NCBI GenBank assembly: GCA_036345935.2 | Contig: JADWOT020000001.1 | Coordinates: forward strand, 35,067,636-35,131,635 | Length of the DNA stretch: 64,000 nt | Origin: Taenia hydatigena | Lineage: Eukaryota > Platyhelminthes > Cestoda > Cyclophyllidea > Taeniidae | Direction: 5' to 3' | Part shown: positions 35,368 through 46,250 of the stretch, piece after piece | Numbering within the stretch: the stretch's first letter is position 1 | Layout of the letters: the number at the start of each line of letters is the position of its first letter | The notes under the pieces: generated by a model | Told to the model about the DNA's origin: nothing | What the model saw: only the letters and a program-made list of their open reading frames with translations | The model's database searches: none | Position numbers and translations under genes: made by a program

Positions 35368-35861
35368 CAGAAGTGGCGTCGCCCAGACACTGCAGAATAT
35401 ATCTAGAAACTAAGGATTGAGAGTATTGGCGTGAGAGGATCGATGACTGAGAAGACGTCGATGTAAATGGCGGAGAAAAGTCGCATCATACGTTGTCTAC
35501 GGGAGTAGCAAGAGCAGCTATACCATAAAGCACCAAAAAGAAAGAGAAGATTCGGACTGTTTAACAGAAGGGGTCGGCCGTTATGTCAGCATGTCGTCTC
35601 CTCCTTCCACCTTCATACACAGACATACCGCCTATCGGTACCCGAAAAATGAAGGCGCTTAGCAATCAGGCTCAAGTAACCTCAGGCGGCACATTCAGTG
35701 GTGTTTGTCCTCGACAATGCTCCACCATTGCCAAACCCCTTAGCATCCGTCTAGTCAACTATTTATCCTCTCTTGCAGGCGGATCCAATTCGCGAATGAA
35801 AGGCATTGCTTGATGTATTCCCAGACCTAGCACTATTGTAACAAATATTTAAAAAGTGGTA

Positions 35862-35945
35862 ATTTTGGGATTTTTTATGTGAATTAACAAGGAGAAAGGA
35901 ATTGGAGAAACAAAAAACCTGTTTTCTTTTTACAGCATCTTGCAC
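35862..35945 (+). pseudogene. Possible USP 'FLVEE' exon end
   Basis: The frame F-W-D-F-L-C-E-L, then E-L-E-K-Q-K, ends at CAC|GTGAGT, a strong donor. The 15.6 kb copy keeps C-E-L, E-x-E-K and K-V-x-x-L-F in the same frame. USP5 has V-F-R-F-L-V-E-E and later T-E-K-V-K-Y at this point. The match is weak, but position and donor agree. Confidence 0.3.
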
Positions 35946-36811
35946 GTGAGTGAAGAGCCCTAAGCATCTGCTGTGGACAGTCTGCGACGGCAGTAACAGC
36001 AAAGGGCAGTTCTCGTCTGTGGTTCTAAAACATCAACTGATGCTCTTCCCAGATTACTTAATGCTGAAGCTGTAGATTGAGAGTAATTTGGGTGCTGTTT
36101 GTGTTGGATAGGATGCGATCTAGGCAGATGACAAGCTCGTTGGCAGGTAGACCAATGGTTCAACAGTAAGTAGTAATGCCTTTACTTAAGTGTCAACTGT
36201 AAATGTCACTTGGCGCACTAGGTGCAGTGTGCTCGTTAGCCGGTGACCTGGCTGTTAGGCAGCTTGTATGTTAGGAAAATTGCTTGCGACGGAGGTTAGA
36301 ATTTGACGCATTGTTCTCAACAACAGTCAACCACTAATCACAGTCATGGTCAAAGTCTTACTCCTCACAGCAGGCGCAGCACATTTGATGTGCCAACTGG
36401 CATTAGACTCACGCTAAAGGCATCATAAGTAGTCTGGCCATCCCGTAGTCATTATTCCATGCGGTTGGTGTGCAGGCTCTCGGTAGTTAACAGTGTCAAC
36501 CTTTGTTCAGGGCATCACATTAGCCATGTAGACATTGCTATCAGTACTTGCAATTAGGCAAAATTAAATCTTTCGTTGACTAGCACACGAGCATTTCGAT
36601 GAGCTAGTCATGTGTCCGACTAACTGACTACTAGGTGTGATTGCAGCTACGAATCAAAGACTTTGCACCACCCTCGGTTTTTCATGTTGATGTGAAACCA
36701 GACGTCTAGCTATAGTAGCCATTCAGCTGCCACCTTTTCTCTCCTTGACTACTCCAAAGTACCCTCCCATCTATTAGCCCTTTAAAGCATCCTGCTCCAC
36801 TGTATTCCTCG

Positions 36812-37009
36812 TTGTACTTTGATTTAACAACCTATGCCCAACATTCCCAATGCAAAGAACAAAAGGAGACAATTCTCTGCCTGCCGAATTTGCTAGAGGC
36901 AGCAACACATACAAACGAGGTTGCTGTCTATAAGAAAAGCAAGATGGAAGCAGAGAAGACGAATGCGTCTATGAGTGAGGATGCGGTGTACCTGAGAATC
37001 GTCACTGAT
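36812..37009 (+). pseudogene. USP5-like: USP5-like 'LP..EAA' exon, intact frame
   Basis: The open frame reads L-C-L-P-N-L-L-E-A-A-T, then N-E-V-A-V-Y-K-K and M-E-A-E-K, and ends V-T-D|GTGAGT. USP13 and USP5 have M-Q-L-P-V-x-M-x-A-A-T/L-N-K-x-E-L-x-x-Y, a charged run with E-A-E, then a proline-leucine segment. Order, charge pattern and exon position match, directly before the FPDYL exon. The donor GTGAGTATTTAG is kept in the frameshifted copy at 20.2 kb. The 5' edge is not defined: the frame runs back to 36812, but no clear acceptor is seen. A chance open frame of this length is possible, but the motif match makes it unlikely. Confidence 0.65.
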
Positions 37010-37189
37010 GTGAGTATTTAGCTCCACTGTAACGAAGGATTTAAGGTCAGAGCTGGGAGGAACCGACTGCTGACAAATGTTACGCACTAATTTCTGATTT
37101 AATTAGGTCTACATCGCTAAGTATTTGGGGCAGGTGCAGTGCGAGATTTCATTTCTCAGGTTTCTAATCCGCTCGGTGAATGGACGACG

Positions 37190-37400
37190 ACGCCTCGTTC
37201 CTGCCACTTGGTCACCTTTCCCGACATCCTTCGCATGCAGATGCTCAAATTCTATCTGGATCAGTTTTGACTTCTACAAAAGTAGAATGTGGCTAACTAG
37301 TTAGACCCAACCTCTCCTGTGGATGGACGCGCACAATGTGGGTGGTGGTTAGACCTTTCCGCTCTGCCTGCTGCCCGAGGACTTCGATTCAGCGAGGTGG
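37190..37400 (+). pseudogene. USP5-like: USP5-like core exon, copy 3
   Basis: The frame reads C-H-L-V-T-F-P-D-I-L-R-M-Q-M-L-K-F and stops after L-D-Q-F. Downstream, in shifted frames, the DNA still aligns with the R-A-A-G-G and Q-P part of the intact copy at 46.7 kb. It lies 180 bp after the donor of the EAA exon, so the intron is retained. The match to USP5 FPDYLVIQIKKF is firm. Confidence 0.7.
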
Positions 37401-38030
37401 TTGTGTTTAGCGTGTGCAAATGGCAGCTTCACGTGGTTAGTTTCCTGGTAGGCTATTAAATTTTATAAACATTATTTGAACCTGTATCTGCAAGCGTGCT
37501 GTTTGAATTATGGATAGCTCGTGCTACTAACGAGTTATCTAAGTAGACAATGCTACTTGCTGATTTACAAAGTTGCTTCTGTTTCTACTAGTCTTCGCAT
37601 AAAATTTGATGTCACTTTTGCTCAGAGAATTTTGCGATGCTTCTAAAACTCTAAAAGCGGTTGTGTTATGCTATCAGAAGTTGTGAGTGGAAGACCGTCA
37701 GTTGAGGCGGAATTAGCGATATCTCCCGTACTCAAGTACATGGTTAAATAAGGTGAAATTCCATTGTTTATATGTTTTGGGTTTTGTTTATGGCATCTGT
37801 GATAGGTGATTTTTGCGTCGGCCTTCATACTAGTTTTTGAGTTAAAATCAATCAGACTTGAGTCCGAAAACAAATGGCTTGCGGTATTTCGCTACTTATT
37901 GGTTGTTAGGTATCTCAGAGATCTTGTTTGTTTCATTCTTGCTGGATTAGGAAGAAAGGAGCACTAGCAATTTAGCAGCGAAAATTGGAAAGGGAAAATT
38001 TAATTTGACAGGAGGACCTCTGCTGTCACC

Positions 38031-38338
38031 ATGTCACCAGGTTGACTGCATTGCGACAGCAGTTCACCAGTGCAAACACTAGGTTCGTGCAGAAGTAGGC
38101 TGCGTAGACTGCTTCATCCTCCGACAACGTCATCACCAAACTACCGAAAGATGAAATTTGCGACGGTGTAGCTGCCTTGTCTGTCGTCGGCGAGAAGGCG
38201 AGGACTTGGAAATGAATTGCGTGCGTAACAGCATCCAATCACTGGAGCGTGCCGGACGCGAGTAGATGGATTATATGGACGGCCTCCAGACAGAGCGAAG
38301 CTGTTCCCTGGTGTCCTTTTACTGCGTGCAATAGCCAT
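38031..38338 (-). pseudogene. UBA2-like fragment, copy 3 (reverse orientation)
   Basis: This is the most readable UBA2 copy. The minus frame holds V-M-T-L-S-E-D-E-A-V-Y-A-A-Y, then C-T-N-L, then F-A-L-V-N and N-A-V-N-L-V-T-W. A UBA domain of USP5 type has M-G-F-S-x-D-x-A-x-x-A-L, then T-N-N, then A-V-D-W. The S-E-D-E-A and T-N positions agree, but MGF has become MTL. A second minus frame also stays open across the module. It sits backwards between the core exon and UBA1 of the plus-strand fossil, so it was inserted or inverted there. Confidence 0.5.
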
Positions 38339-38865
38339 AGAATACTAACGCATTCGCGAAAGTGTACAATAGATTGGGCGATTGCCGCCCCCACCTTGGC
38401 ATTCGTTTTGATGCAATGAGAAGATTAGGCTAAGAAGCCTTATTCACTCATTGTCTGTCCCTCATATCTTCAGTGATTTTTGTCCCTTTGCCTACCCATT
38501 ACTACGCAGGTGCAGAAGAAGCGGTTGAAGCGGAAGATGTAGCGAAATTACTTTTTGAATCATGCAATCACACAAAAGGGTAAGGAGCTGGGGGTGGTAA
38601 AGAAGGGACAAATAAGGATACTTGCTCCTCGCTCATCAGTGCACCAAAGAAGCTTTAGTATTGAGTCTGCGACACATTTTGATGGATTTGTTGATTTCTG
38701 TGATTACATTAGCGCATCCTCTTCCTCTCATATTCCTGCATAGGGCAGACATCATCATCTGCTGCATAGGTTTTATTCCCTCAAAAAGGCTAGGGTGAGA
38801 GCAGATCAGGAACATTCTTCATCGAAGATATGATGCTCGTTCAGTGGGTACTTTACTTTCTTAAA

Positions 38866-39250
38866 GGAAGATGACGACGATTCGGTAGCCAGAGACGTGT
38901 TCGTCGAACGCATCTCGTCTAACTTTGATGACTAATTAGCTAAAGCGTATATAATGCAAACGTGTCGACCTGACGAAGTGGCTACACATCCGTCTCCACT
39001 AATGATGCTGCGGTCAGTCTGGCCGTAGAATTCAGCGGTGTTGCAACAGCACCAATCGCATTAACAGTGGCGGTGGAGCACCAGCACCGGTTCTGGATAC
39101 TGATACCCACCTGCATCCAATCTACTCGTTTTGAGTGAGTGAAGACCAAGTAAGGAAAGACGAACTCCGCACCTTCACACACCTTTGCGAATGCTGCCTC
39201 AATAAGTTTTGAGACTCGTTGAACTTTGTCATTACAAGCATCTCGTGACA
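38866..39250 (+). pseudogene. UBA1 and linker module, copy g
   Basis: The acceptor CTTTACTTTCTTAAAG precedes E-D-D-D-D-S-V-A-R, then V-F-V-E-R-I-S-S-N-F-D-D and a TAA. The next frame gives M-Q-T-C-R-P-D-E-V-A, and a third gives T-N-D-A-A-V-S-L-A-V-E-F. Read together they follow USP5: acidic N-E-D-E-D-S, F-S-S, the UBA helix L-x-x-M-G-F-x-x-D-A, and T-x-N-x(3)-A-x-A-M-N-W. At least two frame breaks are needed, so it is dead. It continues into the linker shared with 47.4-48.3 and 63.2-64 kb. Confidence 0.55.
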
Positions 39251-39251
39251 A

Positions 39252-39560
39252 TCACCGTCTCATTTCGATGCGGACACTTCTTGCATGATTGATGTCATGG
39301 GAGGTGTCCTTTCGACCCAAGCGAGTTCTCGTAATCTTCGCAGTCTTAGGGATCCACCGGGCAAAAAGGAGGCAAGAGAAAACAAGCATACAAATCTTTT
39401 CCATTTCACTGCTTGTCAGTAAATAGCTCTTGAGCTTTCGTCTGCGAATTCTCAAAGCAATAACATAAAAGTATTGCTTAAAAGAGCTGATCGCAATGCG
39501 TGCGAAGGTCGAGGAAATCGTCTCTCGTTCTTGATCTCTACACTCTTGGAACAAGCAGAT
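39252..39560 (+). repeat. Linker module (copies 47910-48350, 54545-54690, 63750-64000)
   Basis: The plus frame reads D-V-M-G-G-V-L-S-T-Q-A-S-S-R-N-L-R-S-L-R-D-P. The 47.9 and 63.8 kb copies keep the same frame (G-G-V-I-S-T-Q-A-S and G-N-V-L-S-T-P-A-S-S). It lies between the UBA1 and UBA2 modules and may be inter-UBA coding sequence, although USP5 orthologs I know have no such motif. Confidence 0.55.
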
Positions 39561-39624
39561 TGTGAGCGGTTCGTACACAAAGTCTAGTAGAATCTAATTG
39601 CTCGAGACTGGCGCGCTCGGGTTA

Positions 39625-39830
39625 TTGGCAGCTGCTGCGCAGGCAGTTCATTTTCAAATCCCCGTCTCCTTGCCGACAACAGACGAGGCAGTCACATCGC
39701 CGCAATGTTCATGCTTCAGTGACTTTGCGAAGCTGCTATCAAAGGCTAAAATAGTCTGCGTAGCCTTCTTCTGCACATACCGAGGCTGAGCATTAGTGAA
39801 CTGCTGTCACCTGGCAACATAATAACATTA
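39625..39830 (+). pseudogene. UBA2-like fragment, copy 4
   Basis: The frame reads C-F-S-D-F-A-K-L-L-S-K-A, then C-V-A-F-F-C-T-Y and, after a TGA, A-L-V-N-C-C. It is collinear with the 54.8 kb copy and in correct order after UBA1 and the linker. The S-x-D-E-A core is lost here. Confidence 0.45.
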
Positions 39831-39834
39831 GAGG

Positions 39835-42060
39835 TGTTGCTGTTAATTTAAATTAACTTCGATACTGGTTTTCTTCCCTTATTTTGATGTTTGGTTGCTC
39901 GTGCCTCTTACCTTTTATCCGCTTTCACTATGGCATAGTGGTATGATTCAAATCAAGTTTCGCCCAATTCGAGTGCTAATTTTCATTACTCATTTTGAGA
40001 AGCATCGGGTAAAGGGGGATGGGATAAGCAACGGTGCTTTAGGGTGGGTAGGTGAGTATGTGTGAGGGACGCCATAGTCACCTGTAGGAGGTGGTCAGGA
40101 TTAATCAAATAAGTAGGAAAAGGAAGCAGTAATTGATGCGGATAGTTCACTAGAGTCACCAATATGCACAACAGTTGTCACCTCTCAATTTCACATCACT
40201 TCTTAGTATCAAACCGTCGTCTACCTCTTCCACTAGCCAAATGCCCTCGCATTCGATGACTTCAGACCTCGCATAGAGTCGTCGGAATGAAGTCTGTGAC
40301 AACACGGACAAAGGTGGGTGCCCAGCCAGCATAGGCATAGACATAAACACGGAGGGGTGATTACCTCAGGTTAAATGAAGTCTCCAGTCGTTTTTCAATC
40401 CACCAACAATTTCTGAAGGATTTTACCTCTACAATTCAGCAGTTGTTGAGGTAGTGCCTGGTCGTATTATTTGCAGCAGTCGACCCCTCAGCAATATGGT
40501 TACCCGCAGTCAATTCAGCATTAAATTCTCGAATGTCAACAAGGTGAATGGTATTTTCGCATTACTGGAAACAGAGCAGAAAATGCAGCACTGAAGACTC
40601 TATCCTAAAAGCATTTGGTCTTCACTGGGAACGACTTGCCTAACAGAGTGTATCAAGTGATTAAGACAGACGCCTTGAGACAAGAAGAGGAGACAATAGC
40701 TTACAGTGGGTTCGTATCTATGCCAAGTCATTCCATGGGCTACAATAAGCCACAATTCACGATATGCAACTTCGTCACCATTAGGTGGCAAGGTAAACAA
40801 ATATCCAGTTCTCAAATTTCACTGATGGTATCGACGCACTCCAGAGAACACTGACAAGGCAACACAATCGCTAGCTGTTTGTCAGGCTGATTTTCAGTTG
40901 GTTTGCTGCTTTGGCCAGTCACGCACTCAACAACTTGCGCGAAAAAATAGCAGGTTGTGTAAAAACCCAACGAACTCTGGCAGAGAGCGTTGTCCATCTA
41001 AGATGTCAACTGCCATATTCTTAGCTTCCAATTGAGCATTCAACAGCATTTACATTCAAGGCTCTCACTGCTCATCTTCATCTCTCTTAGCTATCCGCTG
41101 CTCATTTGTCTTCTGACTCATTAGGCTAACCCAGCTATCTCGTTAACCGACTATCTCAAACAGTGGTAGCTCAGAGGAAGGCAGGGGCGGCTACTCATGG
41201 CAATAGAATCTGACGAGCGAAGGAGTGTAAAAAATTCCCTTTTATTTGTTCTTTTCAGTCCCTTATCTCCCCCGTGGGTCCTAGCTCCACTGAAATTACA
41301 AGAACTCGCTTAGTCAGAAGGACACCTCTGTGGATATCACACTTGCAAGAAGTAAGCGCAAAGAATGCGATAGTAAAGCCGACCAGACTGTTGTAAGGAA
41401 GAAGTTAAGCAAGGCTTAAAATCTATCGAGGCTGGCAGATGTACCTTTGAAAAGTCAAGTCTACTGATACTTGGCTCATCCTCTACATGACTACAATTTG
41501 CCCATCGCATCGCTAAGCGCAAGACCGAAACCTTGTACCTCGGTCGGTTGATGCCATAACTAGGCTTGTAGTCAGTAAGACATCGCACACCCTTAAGGCA
41601 TGCGTTCCTACCAAGTCTCCTTGCAGGGTCTGAGCGCATCATGAGAAGCTTCCTGCGATCCCATTGCCGTCTTGCAGTTGCTCAAAGCTCTCAATTAGGG
41701 GAAAGAGATATGTTTCATCGGTTGCTTTGTTTAATCATCGCTTAGAAGCATCCACTGACAGCTACCACCGTGCATACTAGCCATAGCCGAATGCACTCAT
41801 TCTCGTCTAAATAAAGAATATGGATTCTTTGGTTTGACGGTACCACAAACGAATGTAAAGTGGATCAACCGGTCAACGCGTGGTGGATGCGTTGAAGTGT
41901 GAGTGGGCCACATGTAGACCTGACCTGAAACTTTGCAGTCACAATGTGTGAATACATAACGATGGAATTGGAGGCATGCGAGAAATGCAGGTGAGCTGAC
42001 AACTCCTGCATCGTGACCGGATAATCATCCAGTACAAATAAATTGCGAAATATTGATGAC
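39835..42060 (+). repeat. Block directly duplicated at 54920-58400
   Basis: Identity is roughly 90% over long runs, such as CACCTGTAGGAGGTGGTCAG at 40079 and 55180. A plus-strand frame after the acceptor-like CTCTACAATTCAG at about 40440 is open in both copies (V-V-E-V-V-P-G-R-I-I, then F-S-x-K-x-S-x-V-x-K-x-N-x-I-F) and ends at the same stop. I do not recognise it. The 54 kb version has about 1.35 kb extra at 56150-57500. Confidence 0.85.
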
Positions 42061-44489
42061 ACAATCTACTGAAACCTCTTTTAAATGGTCTTTATCCGAA
42101 TGGAGGGAATGTCATCCTCCATGCAAGGTGGGGCTGCTCCTTTGCACCCCGTTTCCATCTTCGAGATCAAAAGTTTAACAACTTATCCGTAGAAGTTTGC
42201 CCGATGGATTTTGCGTTTATCTTCTTCTTCTTGGCCTTTAATTACTTACTCTACTCGTCGCAAGAAAACGAAAGTAGCATTTCGCTGCTTGGAAGTCATC
42301 GTTGCCACTACGGACTTAGTTCCCTTCCTTAACGAGAAGCATGTCTTCTGGACGCCCATCGTCTGACTAAGAGGATGGCTCAGCAAGGCAAGCGTGCCGA
42401 CGTTCAGAATTCGTCAGACATTCATCATCATATGATGGCAAAACTGGCTGTTATATTTGACAGTCAGAAGCATGCCGTTGCTTATTTACTCCCCAGCAGC
42501 AACAGCAATCTCAGCGATGTCGACAATGAACACCGAAACACGACCTCTTATCAGTGCTGGTTCCTCAACAGGCCCCAGTCACCTTCACGGTAGCCATCAT
42601 CGTGGTAGTAGCCACCATCATCAGCCAGTTTAATTAAAATTCGAAGTGTTACTGCGTGAATTGTGCAAACACTGACCGGTCAACCTGAGATGTGATTTCG
42701 AATATTTGACACCAGCGGCTGTCCGGTGCTAATTTTACGGGTGTAGGGTGAATTCAAAGTGAGACAACAACTACACCTTCAGTTTAAAGCTTAGATTTAG
42801 CAAAGAAGTGTTGTTAGATGGCAGAAATTTGGTTCAAATAACTCTTAGCACCAAAGCGGATGACAACGACTTGAACAAACTCGATGAGTCGCCAGCAAGA
42901 TGATGATTAGTTGAATAACATTTGCTCTCCTCACCTCAGCCTATCGCTCACTCTCACAACATGACTACCAAATACACCTCAAATTCAACTAAGAGTTGAA
43001 AGGAGACGTTTATTAAACATAGCATAATTCGCTGGATTTGTTACACTCGATCCATGCTCGCAACAGCGACTCACATCGCCTTCTTGACAACTTGCTGCCA
43101 CGCACACGAAATTCAAGTCTTTGCCTTTGCTCTTACGAGCAATGAGCCAACCACATCGCTATTCTCACGTTTTGGTAAAGCGAGGACATTGGCGAAAGAA
43201 AGTTGCTTTGCTCATTTTTGCACTCCCTAAGTTGGCGTTGCACTGCTCAAATAATGCAATGCAATCAACTTGGGTTTTTCGGATCCAACCTCTCCTTCGC
43301 AATCTGTGCTCTTTGTCAAACACCATCAATTTTGTCAAAACGTGAGTTTTTGTTTTAAACAGCAACGTAAACACAAGTGAAAGTTTCAAAAATCTGATGC
43401 AAAATCCTTACCTACCTTCTACTTTGATTGCATTTACAACTTCTCATTATGGAAATAATCAAAGTAGAGGGATGGCAAGAAATATACCTTAGATCTTGAG
43501 ACTATCGTCTGCGTTTGTGTTGATGTTTTGCTACAATAGCTTCCAGTTTTTCGGGTATAATCATCCATCAATTCTAATCCACCCATCTGCAATGAGCCAC
43601 ATCAATGCTAGCATCTTCATCATGAAGACATCAAGACCTGGAGGGTTGACATCAACGCCTTCAGAGAACGTAGACACTGCAATGGGGTAGGCAGCGATGG
43701 GAACTAGTCAGTTGAGCAGTGGTAGGTCAGGTAGATGGTTTAGTCAAACCAGAATGGAAGAACTCATCGGATAGAGGCCTGAAGACAGAGTCATCGTCAC
43801 CCATTTAACGAAATAGTCAAGGTGCGACTAGATGAATGGGAGCTGGCAAGGAAACCAGACAGCGGCGAAGGCGCCCACAAGGCTTCTAAAGAGCGAATTG
43901 ATAGTCACTGCTCTTGACCTGTAAATAATTGTTAAAAGACTTGGATTTTGCTGAAATTGCGAGAACCCATAACACCTAACCCCCCTGAATCTAATCAGTG
44001 CTGTTGGTTTCACTATTCTGGTAGGTACATTTTGAAAATCTGGACGCCAATAAGCCACTAAAGGTAAAAGCAACAGAGAAACACCTACAGACTCTTTCGG
44101 TAAAGGCCTTCTCGTATGTCAGTGAAGAGCACGTGGAGGCTGCTATAACGCAAGGCCCACGACGGTATCACTGATGTGTAGAGACTGTGTCTCGGTTCTC
44201 AGTTCTTATTTATCGAGAGTCCTGTGTTTCGTCTGTGAGATCCTTTAAGCGATATCCAGCCTCCCGCATCATGTTGTCATGAACAACAATTGACACGCCT
44301 CACAAGCTGCTTCATGCTGGTGTCGCAGTCTGGGAGTGGGTTTACTAAGAAGCGAGCTTGATAAATAGCTGACCAAATTAACATTAATGATCAATTTTTT
44401 TGGTTTCACTTTACTCTTCCCAAACCAGTGGATTGATCGCAGGCAGAGAACATTCTCCATCACTGATGACATGCTTGAGGTTAAGTGGT

Positions 44490-44731
44490 GAGAATAATGC
44501 ACGCTCACAGAAGGACAAATGCTATCGCGGAGTGGAAGAGCCGATGACACACACGCTCCTCCGCCGATTTTAACGACCAGATTGACTGCTGCGTCACGTG
44601 GCAATAGAGACAGTTCTCTAGCCACCTCATTACATCGGCGCATTTGCGATAGATATACTTGAGTAAGCAGTCCTCAATGTTAGACGAGAAGTGTTCGACG
44701 AACACGCTTCATGCTACGGAACCGTCGTCAT
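44490..44731 (-). pseudogene. UBA1-module exon, copy h
   Basis: The exon starts after the rc acceptor CGAAGGCAG at 44732 and reads D-D-G-S-V-A, a TGA, then V-F-V-E-H-F-S-S-N-I-E-D-C-L-L-K-Y-I, the cleanest helix-1 frame of the module. This is the inverted partner of copy b at 11416, where IED is followed by TGA, so the two arms have decayed independently. Confidence 0.5.
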
Positions 44732-45219
44732 CTGCCTTCGGTGGAGAAGGGTACTCTTCGAATCAGCGCAACTCTCGTCGCTCTGCTCTGTTCGTTGTTT
44801 CACCAATGATGATTGCTTGCCCTTTGCTCTCAATCCACTCGTAACAAGGAAATCAAGGCAGTTTTACTCTCCCGACAACCATTCACCCTTATGAGAACCT
44901 AGTTCTTTCTGGGTCGGCATTATTGGGATGTGATACCACAATGTACGACCTCTGGCACAATTGCTGACTGCCTAGTCACGAACTACAAGGCGCTTGCTTA
45001 ACTACATTTCTCCCACGTGGTGACCGCAGTAGTTTGGGTCGGATTCACTGCATGACTAACTTTATCTTTTAAGTGTTTGCCTAGAGTCAGCATCCTGACC
45101 TGTGTGCCCGATGTCTGTAAAGTTGGCATTGAAAGACAAATGGAACTGTCCGAATTCTTTCGTGAGATTATAATCTGTCTACTGGGCTGCGCAAGTGCAA
45201 ATAAAGTCTGCTTTTGTCC

Positions 45220-45255
45220 ACTTTCATTCCCTACCCTTTCTAAGGGAATGAAAGT
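45220..45255. repeat. Perfect 13-bp hairpin
   Basis: ACTTTCATTCCCT (45220-45232) pairs perfectly with 45243-45255 around a 10-base loop. The inverted copy at 10.9 kb lacks it, so it arose after the arms split. Confidence 0.8.
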
Positions 45256-46250
45256 TGAGTCTATCACACGTTTCGATGGATCTGCTTGTTTATTTTTACG
45301 CCTCCAAGCCTGTATCCAAAGATCTCTAACCACAAAAGAGCATTCCTCCTTCTCTTCATTTTATAGCTTTTTATCCTCGGAACGAGTAAATTTAGAGCAG
45401 ACAATTTCTCGTCTAGCATTAGGGACTACTTCGTCAAGCACGCGTAGTGCAAATGTGCCGATGTGCCGAAATTGCTTCCGAGTTGTCAACGTTAGCAAAT
45501 GATATGGTGGCGAAATGCTAACTCGGCGTTAAAAGGCGTAGTGAAGGGTCTTGATAAATCCGCCTTTCCCTACCCCATTTCCTTGTATTATGGCACGATA
45601 GTTTGCTTTAAATAAGGCTTTTTGGCACATCGAGCTCTAACTTTTGCTACACACTTGAGCAGAATCGGGTTAAAGATAATGACGCCAACATAGGTGATTC
45701 GCATAATCATTGGTGAGTAGGAAGTGAGGCATGGTGGCAGTACCTGTAGCCACAATCACGAACTACTAATCCGCTGGTCAACGAGTAAGCTGTGATATCA
45801 ATTGATTGCAAGTACAAATGTCTGTAATGCTGTTTTTACGCCGAGGTTGACAATGATGACACAAAATGCAGGCCAACACGCCAAATGGTTTACGCTTGCT
45901 GTTCGAGGTAAGACATTGGTCAGGTCACGCGAATGTAGACTCGAATCACTCGCCTCCCCCTCCTCTTCATAAGTCTGCCACTAAACCAACACCTCTCACA
46001 TTTGATAGCATTATCCCACAATAGCCATTTGACGTTTTGGTCCTTCTCTGACCTGGCTGCATTATTCTTGTTCACGCTGGCTTACATGGGCAGTGAGGCT
46101 TAAGCTACTCGCAAATGGAGTAGCTAGATTATTGTTTTTGTTTACTTTCGACCTCTGACAGATGCATTGAAATGTGTGATGGAGTAAACTCTCTTTGCCA
46201 AAAACGGTAAAGTGAGAGCAGGCGAAGCGATTACTTTTCTATCTCAAGGG

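Larger units (their letters stand above)
34803..36790 (+). repeat. Right arm of the 2-kb inverted repeat (partner 27827-29931)
   Basis: It abuts the arm carrying the USP exons at 36802. In USP sense it includes the F-K-A-F and F-L-x-E frames. The near-identical core is 35654-36017. Confidence 0.85.
36802..37945 (+). repeat. Right arm of inverted pair with 19394-20443
   Basis: The arm includes the EAA exon, its downstream intron, the FPDIL exon and further non-coding sequence, ending at GCAAGAATGAA in inverted form. It is contiguous with the 34.8-36.8 kb arm, whose partner lies elsewhere (27.8 kb), so two different inversion events meet at 36.8 kb. Confidence 0.8.
33596..39830 (+). pseudogene. 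USP5-like: USP5-like pseudogene, collinear fossil of the catalytic core through UBA2
   Basis: On one strand the pieces follow the order of a USP5/USP13 protein: Cys-box type (33.6-33.7 kb), AKL segment (33.78-33.85), F-K-A-F segment (35.31-35.37), possible F-L-x-E segment (35.86-35.95), the LP..EAA exon (36.81-37.01), the FPDIL exon (37.19-37.36), UBA1 (38.87-39.05), linker, and UBA2 (39.68-39.83). The family cleaves unanchored polyubiquitin using a Cys box, a His box and two UBA domains inserted before the His box. I could not find the His box (HMG-x-S-x(3)-GHY) downstream, nor a convincing zinc-finger UBP upstream. Stops occur in several exons, for example L-D-Q-F-stop in the core exon, and an extra UBA2 copy lies backwards at 38.03-38.34 kb. 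The two middle exons are the firm part of the call. Confidence 0.6.
41490..45955. repeat. Right arm of the outer inverted repeat (partner 10190-13765)
   Basis: See the entry at 10190. The first part overlaps the 39.8-42.1 kb direct duplication, showing that the direct and inverted events share material. Confidence 0.8.
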
